A stretch of DNA of 9,573 nucleotides from the NCBI GenBank assembly GCA_002427325.1, contig DIQS01000035.1, forward strand, positions 57,696 through 67,268, read 5' to 3'. Positions 4,241 through 9,573 of the stretch are shown in pieces (the first letter of the stretch is position 1; each line of letters begins with the position of its first letter). Made by a program: the position numbers and the translations under genes. The notes below the pieces were generated by a model that was not told the DNA's origin, made no database searches, and worked only from the letters and a program-made list of their open reading frames with translations. Source of the DNA: Cloacimonetes bacterium UBA5456. GTDB taxonomy: Bacteria > Cloacimonadota > Cloacimonadia > Cloacimonadales > Cloacimonadaceae.

Positions 4241-6434
4241 AAAGACGGAAAACCTGCCCAATGAGATAATTCTTTTTGAGACAGATGAAGGTAAGTTCCA
4301 GATTGCCTTAGCTCTCGATAGTGACTCTATCTGGCTGAATGTAAACGAGATAGCCGAGCTCTATCAGACTACAACACCAAATATCTATACTCATATAGCT
4401 AATATATTGAAAGAAGGCGAGTTGGACGAAATTTCAACTACTAAGGATTACTTAGTAGTTCAAATTGAGAGAGAGCGCCAAGTGCATAGAAACATAAGGC
4501 ATTACAGCCTTGACATGATTTTGGCTATTGGGTATAGAGTGAGGTCAGAGCGAGGAACTCAATTTCGCATTTGGGCAACACAACATTTAAGCGAATTTCT
4601 ACACAAGGGCTTCATCCTTGATGATGCTCGTTTAAAAGGAAATAATGTCTTCGGCGACTATTTTGATGAGCTGCTTGCCCGCATACGCGATATACGCGCC
4701 AGTGAAAAGAGAGCTTATCTGCGCGTGCGAGAAATCTTCGCTATGGCGGTGGATTATAATCCCAAAGATAAAGATGCACAAGTCTTTTTCGCCAAGATGC
4801 AAAACAAGATGCACTTTGCAGCCACTCAAAAAACGGCGGCTGAATTGATCGCAGAGCGAGCTGACGCATCAAAAGCAAATATGGGACTCACCTGTTGGAA
4901 AGACCAGGTCGTGCGCAAAGGAGATATCTTAACCGCAAAGAACTTTTTAGATGAGTATGAAATAGACATTTTAAACCGCATTGTTGTGATGTGGCTTGAT
5001 ACGGCAGAACTGAGAGTATTACGCAGACAGCAGATATATACCCGTGAATGGGAAATGTATCTTGATAAGTTTATCTCTGATAATGATCTTCCTCTCTTAG
5101 AAGGCAAAGGTAAAGTATCCCACCATCAGGCAAAAATAATAAAGGAAGAAGATGTGAAGCCATATCCGAAGTATAAAGACAGCGGGATTAGCTGGCTAGG
5201 TATGCTTCCGGTAAGCTGGGACATAAAAAAAGTAAAACATATAACCACATGCTTGGATGGCAAACGTATTCCTCTGAACTCTTTAGAAAGATCAGAGATC
5301 CCTGGTGATTTTCCTTACTGGGGAGCTAATGGAATTGTAGATTACATCAATGACTACTTATTTGATGAAGACCTTGTTTTACTAGGTGAAGATGGAGCTC
5401 CTTTTTTTGAGGATTACAAGCCTGTAGCTTTTTCAGTTAGCGGAAAAATTTGGGTTAACAACCATATACATGTCCTAAAACCTAAAGGAATAAACTCAAG
5501 CTATTTAACCTATTGCTTAAATATAACTGATTATTCTTATTTTATTAGCGGCTCTACCCGCGATAAACTTACTCAAAATGATATGTCAGAAATCCATCTG
5601 CCTTTTCCAACTACTGAGGAACAACAAGCCATTGCCACTTATCTTGATGATGCAACCTCTCGCATAGATGCTTTGATTCATAAGCAAGAGCAGATGATTG
5701 AGCTTTTGAAAGAAAAGCGTATTGCTCTCATCACCCATGTTGTCACCAAAGGTTTAGACCCAAATGTTAAAATGAAAGATTCGGGGATTGAATGGCTTGG
5801 GGAAGTGCCGGAGCATTGGGATGTTGCAAAAGTCAGCACGGGATATTCTATTCAACTTGGAAAAATGTTGCAACCAGAGCAAAACTTAGAGTCTGAGGTT
5901 ATGATACCCTATCTTAAAGCTTTCAATGTGCAGTGGGACGAAATAACTGTGAATGATGACAATTTCATGTGGGGTTCTCCAGAAGAATTGAACAAATATG
6001 GCATCAAGAAAGGTGATCTGTTAGTATGTGAAGGTGGAGAAGCTGGAAGATCTGCAATATTATTGGAAGATATTGAGAACTACATTATTCAAAATGCTTT
6101 ACACAGAGTAAGAAGCACAACAAACTGTGTTATTTTTCTTAAATATTTACTTCAGATAGCTTCAAAGAAAGGCTGGTTCGATATAATATGCAACAAGGCA
6201 ACTATCGCTCACTTTACTAAAGACAAGTTTGCTGAAATGATGATACCATTCCCACCCCAAGAAGAACAACAACGAATAATAACTTCTATAGAACAAAAAA
6301 CAGTTTTTATCGACTCCTTCATCCAAAAACAGGAGCAAATGATAGAACTTCTCCACGAATACCGCTCCTCCCTCATCCACCACGCCGTCACCGGCAAAAT
6401 TGACCTAAGAGGCTACCATGCAAAAACACACTGA
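4236..6434 (+). CDS. hsdS: RhuM-family domain fused to type I specificity subunit HsdS
   Basis: This 732-residue protein has two parts. Residues 1 to about 305 match the RhuM family (Virulence_RhuM; named from a Salmonella pathogenicity-island gene, molecular function not established). Visible landmarks are IWLNVNEIAELYQTTTPNI (32-50), the HYSLDMILAIGYRVRSERGTQFR core (89-111), IWATQHLSEFLHKGF (112-126), and GKVSHHQA (292-299) near the usual RhuM C-terminus. From about 308 the protein is a full HsdS, which chooses the bipartite DNA target. It reads KYKDSGISWLG (312-322), TRD1 to about 458, conserved helix EEQQAIATYLDDATSRIDALI (461-481) and KQEQMIELLKEKR (483-495), then the second half-repeat KDSGIEWLG (514-522), TRD2 to about 672, EEQQRI (676-681) and KQEQMIELLHEYR (698-710). 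Both TRDs and both conserved helices are present, so specificity should be functional. GTG at codon 307 could start HsdS alone. The DNA recognition sequence cannot be read from sequence. The TRD parts look more A/T-rich than hsdM and hsdR. Confidence 0.93.
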   Translation: MKKTENLPNEIILFETDEGKFQIALALDSDSIWLNVNEIAELYQTTTPNIYTHIANILKEGELDEISTTKDYLVVQIERERQVHRNIRHYSLDMILAIGYRVRSERGTQFRIWATQHLSEFLHKGFILDDARLKGNNVFGDYFDELLARIRDIRASEKRAYLRVREIFAMAVDYNPKDKDAQVFFAKMQNKMHFAATQKTAAELIAERADASKANMGLTCWKDQVVRKGDILTAKNFLDEYEIDILNRIVVMWLDTAELRVLRRQQIYTREWEMYLDKFISDNDLPLLEGKGKVSHHQAKIIKEEDVKPYPKYKDSGISWLGMLPVSWDIKKVKHITTCLDGKRIPLNSLERSEIPGDFPYWGANGIVDYINDYLFDEDLVLLGEDGAPFFEDYKPVAFSVSGKIWVNNHIHVLKPKGINSSYLTYCLNITDYSYFISGSTRDKLTQNDMSEIHLPFPTTEEQQAIATYLDDATSRIDALIHKQEQMIELLKEKRIALITHVVTKGLDPNVKMKDSGIEWLGEVPEHWDVAKVSTGYSIQLGKMLQPEQNLESEVMIPYLKAFNVQWDEITVNDDNFMWGSPEELNKYGIKKGDLLVCEGGEAGRSAILLEDIENYIIQNALHRVRSTTNCVIFLKYLLQIASKKGWFDIICNKATIAHFTKDKFAEMMIPFPPQEEQQRIITSIEQKTVFIDSFIQKQEQMIELLHEYRSSLIHHAVTGKIDLRGYHAKTH
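5142..5156 (+). promoter_or_regulatory. Internal Shine-Dalgarno and GTG start candidate for stand-alone HsdS
   Basis: AAGGA (5142-5146) lies seven bases before an in-frame GTG (5154-5156, codon 307). From there the product reads V/M-KPYPKYKDSGISWLG, the usual N-terminus of an HsdS of this type, and would be 426 residues long, a normal HsdS length. An out-of-frame ATG at 5152 is followed at once by TGA and is irrelevant as a start. Whether ribosomes use the GTG is not known. Confidence 0.5.
5682..6383 (+). repeat. Internal half-repeats of HsdS conserved helices
   Basis: The HsdS half is an internal duplication, as expected for the family. I-x-KQEQMIELL followed by E-x-R and LI-H-VT is encoded near 5676-5760 and again near 6321-6400. 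KDSGI-WLG-P-W is encoded near 5172-5220 and again near 5775-5820. These are diverged protein-level repeats. They separate the two target-recognition domains and set the spacing between half-sites. Confidence 0.75.
6407..6420 (+). promoter_or_regulatory. Ribosome binding site for hsdR inside the hsdS end
   Basis: AAGAGG (6407-6412) stands five bases before the ATG at 6418. It supports this start even though it lies 17 bases inside the hsdS frame (hsdS stop at 6432-6434), and suggests coupled translation of HsdS and HsdR. Confidence 0.6.
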
Positions 6435-9400
6435 ACACGCTTTTGAATCTTACATAGAGTCCGCTATGCAATCCGGCTGGGCATCTGTTCCAAACACTTC
6501 TTTTAACGCCAATAAAGCTCTTTTCGCCGATGAGACCATCAGTTTCATCAAAAACAGCCAAGCACCGCTTTGGTCGGAATTGGAAAAGCTCAACGGCAGC
6601 CTGCTCCCCGAAATGCTCGTCACCACCCTCATCAAAGAGCGCATTAATAAAGGCACCCTGCATGTTTTGCGTCATGGCTTCAAGTTCCAAGGCAAAACTA
6701 TCCGTTTGGCATATTTCAAACCTGCCCACAGCATGAGCAGCGAAGCGGAAACGCTCTATCAAAGTAACACCTTCCAATTTTGCCGCCAAGTATTCTATCA
6801 TCCCGAAAAGCAACAGTCAATTGACATAGTTTTGGCAATCAATGGCATTCCCATCGCCACCATCGAGCTAAAGAACCCCGGCACCGGTCAATATGCCAAA
6901 GACGCCATCAATCAATATAAAAAAGACCGGGACCCCGCCACTCCCCTACTCAGTTTCAAGAGCGGCGCTCTTGTTCACTTCGCCGTTGACCCCGATGAAG
7001 TTTTCATGACCACGCATCTCAATAAAGATAAAACCCGCTTTTTGCCTTTCAATCGTGGTAGCCATCCGCAAGAGATTGATTGTGGCAAAGGCAATTCACA
7101 GCATCCTTCGGGATATAGAACCGCTTATCTCTGGGAAGAGATCATGCTTCCGGATAGCATCTTGGAGATCATCGGCAGCTTTATGTTCGTTGAGGACTCA
7201 GGCAAAAAGAGCGAACGCATCATCTTTCCGCGCTATCATCAATTAGACGCTGTGCGCATGCTTCTCACCCGCGTGAAGGGCGATCTTGCCGGCAAAAACT
7301 ATCTCATTCAACACAGTGCAGGTAGCGGCAAAACAAATAGCATCGCATGGCTTGCCCACCGCTTGGCAAATCTCCACACCAAAGATGACAAGCTCGTCTT
7401 TGATTGCATCGTTGTGATCACGGATAGAGTGGTCTTGGATAGGCAATTGCAAGACGCCATCTATCAGATTGAACACGCCTCCGGCGTTGTGGTTCCCATC
7501 AAAGAAGGCAGCAGACAGCTTGCCGAAGCACTCGTGAGCGGCAGCAAGATCGTCATCACCACCTTGCAAAAGTTCCCCTTCATCCTCAAAGGGCTCTTAC
7601 GCATTGCCGGCGCAAAAGATTTGGACTCTCCCGATGAGGCTTCAATCCTGCGCTCCAAAGAGTGGCAAGAGAGGATTGCAAATAGAAAATATGCCGTCAT
7701 CGTGGATGAAGCGCACAGCAGTCAGACCGGTGAGGCGGCACGCGGCATGAAACAGGTTTTGGGCGATGGTGTAACCATCAGCGAAGATGAGGATTGGGAA
7801 GACAGCTTAAATAAGATCATGGAGTCACGGAGCAAACAGCCCAATCTCAGCTTCTTTGCCTTCACAGCCACGCCTAAGGGCAAGACTATCGAGCTCTTTG
7901 GTGAGAATGGCAAAGCTATGCACAATTATAGCATGCGTCAAGCCATCGAAGAAGGCTTTATCCTCGATGTGCTAAAGCGTTATACCACCTATAGCACCTA
8001 TTTTAAGATAGTCAAAAACACAGAGAATGATCCAAATATGCCTGCACAAAAAGCGGCAAAGAAGCTCTGCCAGTATATGCGGCTTCACCCCCACAACGTG
8101 AGCCAAAAGACGCAGATCATCATAGAGCACTTTAGGTCTTGCATCTTGCCGCTTTTGGGCGGAAGGGCAAAGGCTATGGTGGTGACTGATAGCAGGTTGC
8201 AGGCGGTGCGCTATATGCTTGCCTTCAAGGAATATATCAGCGAACATCACTATACGGATATCCATCCCTTGGTGGCTTTCAGCGGCACGGTGGAAGATAA
8301 TGACACCCGGCTCGAATATACCGAACCTGGCATGAATGTGGATTATAAAACAGGACGAAACATCACGGAAGCTCAGCTTAAAGACCGCTTTGCCAGTGAT
8401 GACTATCAGATTCTCTTGGTGGCAAATAAATATCAAACCGGCTATGATCAGCCCCTACTCTGCGCCATGTATGTAGATAAACGCCTGGATGGAGTGCAGG
8501 CGGTGCAAACCCTATCGCGCCTCAATCGCATCTATCCCGGCAAAGAAGAGCCCATAGTTATTGACTTCGTAAACCACGCTGAAAATATCTTAATTGCGTT
8601 CAAGCCATATTACTCAATCACGGAATTGGAAGAGCATTCCGATCCCGCTCACCTCGAAGAACTAAAGCACGAACTCAATCACATGCAAGTTTATAGTTGG
8701 GACGAGGTTGAAGCCTTTGCAAAGATCTTTTATAAGCCAATGAATCAGCAAAAACGCTCCGATCCCGCCGCCATGCAACAGCAATTACAAAATGCGGTTG
8801 AGAGATATAAGGGCTTGGAGAATGAGGAGGATAAGGAAAAGTTTTGGAACAAACTCAAAGCTTATGTCCGCCTCTATGCCTTCGTGACACAATTGATCAG
8901 CTACACCGATAAAGAACAAGAGATGCTCTATAGCTTCGGACGCTTTCTCATGCCGCATATCCGCCCCAGTGACAGCAGAGAAGCCTATCCGGAAAAGGAT
9001 GTTGAACTTGAATATTATCGCCTGCAAAAGGTGATGTCCGGTGAGATAGACCTCTCTGAGGGCGATGATGTTAAAGTCAAATCTCCAACGGAGACGGGAA
9101 GCCGTAAGGTGAAAGAGCCAGATAAGCCGCTCTCGGAGATAATCAAGGTGCTCAACGAACGCTTTGCCACGGATTTTAGCGAGGCTGATCGGCTCTTCTT
9201 TGAGCAAGCTGAGGAATCTGCAATCAATAATGAAGATGTGCGTAAAACTGCGGCAGCAAATGACCTTGAGAAATTTCAACTCGGAATTGAGCCGATTATG
9301 AAAGAAATCATGATGCAACGGCTTAAAGAGAACGATAAGATCGTTAGTAGATATATGGATGACGATGCTTTTAGGAAGGCGATATTTGGGATCATGGCGA

Positions 9401-9435
9401 AGAGTATATATAAGAGGCTGGGGGAAGAGCAGTAA
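6418..9435 (+). CDS. hsdR: Type I restriction endonuclease subunit HsdR
   Basis: This is the ATP-dependent translocase and nuclease of the type I complex; it pumps DNA past the M2S1 core and cuts at distant positions when the target is unmethylated. At 1005 residues it has typical family length. The N-terminal nuclease domain shows the PD-(D/E)XK pattern: D136 in SIDIVLA and E150-L-K152 in IELKNPGTGQ. The superfamily 2 helicase core follows: QHSAGSGKT (298-306, Walker A, K305), VVITDRVVLDRQL (332-344, motif Ia), VDEAH (429-433, Walker B/DEAH), FTATPKGK (482-489, motif III), MVVTDSR (587-593, motif IV), LLVANKYQTGYDQP (666-679, motif V) and QTLSRLNR (697-704, motif VI). The helical C-terminal part (about 870-1005) has the NERFATDF, FFEQAEE and KAIFGIMAKSIYKRL segments that dock on the methylase in this family. 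No frameshift or missing key residue is seen. It is the last gene of the operon; no terminator hairpin is evident after it. Confidence 0.96.
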   Translation: MQKHTEHAFESYIESAMQSGWASVPNTSFNANKALFADETISFIKNSQAPLWSELEKLNGSLLPEMLVTTLIKERINKGTLHVLRHGFKFQGKTIRLAYFKPAHSMSSEAETLYQSNTFQFCRQVFYHPEKQQSIDIVLAINGIPIATIELKNPGTGQYAKDAINQYKKDRDPATPLLSFKSGALVHFAVDPDEVFMTTHLNKDKTRFLPFNRGSHPQEIDCGKGNSQHPSGYRTAYLWEEIMLPDSILEIIGSFMFVEDSGKKSERIIFPRYHQLDAVRMLLTRVKGDLAGKNYLIQHSAGSGKTNSIAWLAHRLANLHTKDDKLVFDCIVVITDRVVLDRQLQDAIYQIEHASGVVVPIKEGSRQLAEALVSGSKIVITTLQKFPFILKGLLRIAGAKDLDSPDEASILRSKEWQERIANRKYAVIVDEAHSSQTGEAARGMKQVLGDGVTISEDEDWEDSLNKIMESRSKQPNLSFFAFTATPKGKTIELFGENGKAMHNYSMRQAIEEGFILDVLKRYTTYSTYFKIVKNTENDPNMPAQKAAKKLCQYMRLHPHNVSQKTQIIIEHFRSCILPLLGGRAKAMVVTDSRLQAVRYMLAFKEYISEHHYTDIHPLVAFSGTVEDNDTRLEYTEPGMNVDYKTGRNITEAQLKDRFASDDYQILLVANKYQTGYDQPLLCAMYVDKRLDGVQAVQTLSRLNRIYPGKEEPIVIDFVNHAENILIAFKPYYSITELEEHSDPAHLEELKHELNHMQVYSWDEVEAFAKIFYKPMNQQKRSDPAAMQQQLQNAVERYKGLENEEDKEKFWNKLKAYVRLYAFVTQLISYTDKEQEMLYSFGRFLMPHIRPSDSREAYPEKDVELEYYRLQKVMSGEIDLSEGDDVKVKSPTETGSRKVKEPDKPLSEIIKVLNERFATDFSEADRLFFEQAEESAINNEDVRKTAAANDLEKFQLGIEPIMKEIMMQRLKENDKIVSRYMDDDAFRKAIFGIMAKSIYKRLGEEQ

Positions 9436-9573
9436 GGTGACAATGTCGATCCTTTGAAGATATGCGGCAACGAGAACCTTCCCGCACCAATTTCCGATAC
9501 TAAAAATATTGCAGTGTTTCCTCAATTATTTCCCCGCTCTGCGACAGCTTCCTTACTGGGTTCTGGTCATGAT
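9436..9573. other. Downstream flank; possible partial gene end on the minus strand
   Basis: No clear Rho-independent terminator or complete gene is visible in these 138 bases. On the minus strand a frame entering at the window edge runs HDQNPVRKLSQSGEIIEETLQYF and stops with TAG (complement of 9500-9502). It could be the 3' end of a convergent gene. The + strand is also open to the edge in the hsdR frame but has no plausible start. The evidence is too short to choose. Confidence 0.2.

Noticed and set aside
6418..6434. Frameshift between hsdS and hsdR
   Set aside because: The 17-base overlap has a proper ribosome site and both proteins have normal ends, so it is an ordinary overlapping gene pair.
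8785..9525. Minus-strand frame of 246 codons opposite the hsdR end
   Set aside because: Most of it lies opposite conserved hsdR C-terminal coding sequence, its translation resembles no family, and no ribosome site was noted for it.
1..9573. Insertion sequence, transposase, tRNA, rRNA or attachment site
   Set aside because: I saw no transposase or integrase motifs, no tRNA cloverleaf and no rRNA-like sequence on either strand. The 13-bp direct repeats alone do not define a mobile element.

Overview
This window holds a bacterial type I restriction-modification (R-M) locus with extra genes embedded in it. All major genes lie on the + strand in the order hsdM (258-2318), an AlbA/Schlafen-like plus GHKL-ATPase regulator-type gene (2315-3985), a short doubtful ORF (3982-4239), a rhuM-hsdS fusion (4236-6434) and hsdR (6418-9435). 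Nearly every junction overlaps: ATGA at 2315-2318, 3982-3985 and 4236-4239, and a 17-base overlap at 6418-6434. This suggests one translationally coupled operon. The source cannot be placed confidently. Base composition is intermediate, Shine-Dalgarno sites are of the AGGAGG type, and the accessory genes suggest a defence island in a free-living bacterium. hsdM and hsdR favour C-ending codons. The middle genes, especially the target-recognition parts of hsdS, look richer in A/T, so the locus appears to be a mosaic.

Region 1-257 contains the 3' end of a gene cut by the window edge, whose product ends with TDHV repeats. It also contains a possible 35-codon leader ORF (144-251) and a good sigma70-type promoter (157-185). 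hsdM (686 aa) and hsdR (1005 aa) look intact, with all catalytic motifs visible. Between hsdM and hsdS sits a multidomain protein. It has an AlbA_2 domain, a GHKL ATPase domain, a linker built from seven TDQV tetrapeptides in a higher-order repeat, and a C-terminal winged-helix-like segment.

The most unusual object is the specificity subunit. A near-complete RhuM-family domain (residues 1 to about 305) is fused in frame to a complete two-TRD HsdS. Exactly at the fusion point there is a GTG codon (5154) with a well-placed Shine-Dalgarno sequence, where a stand-alone HsdS would start. The locus may therefore make both a RhuM-HsdS fusion and free HsdS. Upstream of it, inside the short ORF, lies a perfect 42-bp palindrome (4074-4115), followed five bases later by a consensus TTGACA. 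This is a candidate internal regulatory site for specificity-subunit expression.

A 13-base direct repeat (GAGGAATTATGAA) is found at the end of hsdM and at the start of rhuM-hsdS. It brackets the AlbA gene and the short ORF like a removable cassette. The expected core function is M2S1 adenine methylation of a bipartite site plus HsdR translocation and cleavage of unmethylated DNA. The roles of RhuM and the AlbA/GHKL protein are unknown; a regulatory or second-line defence role is inference.
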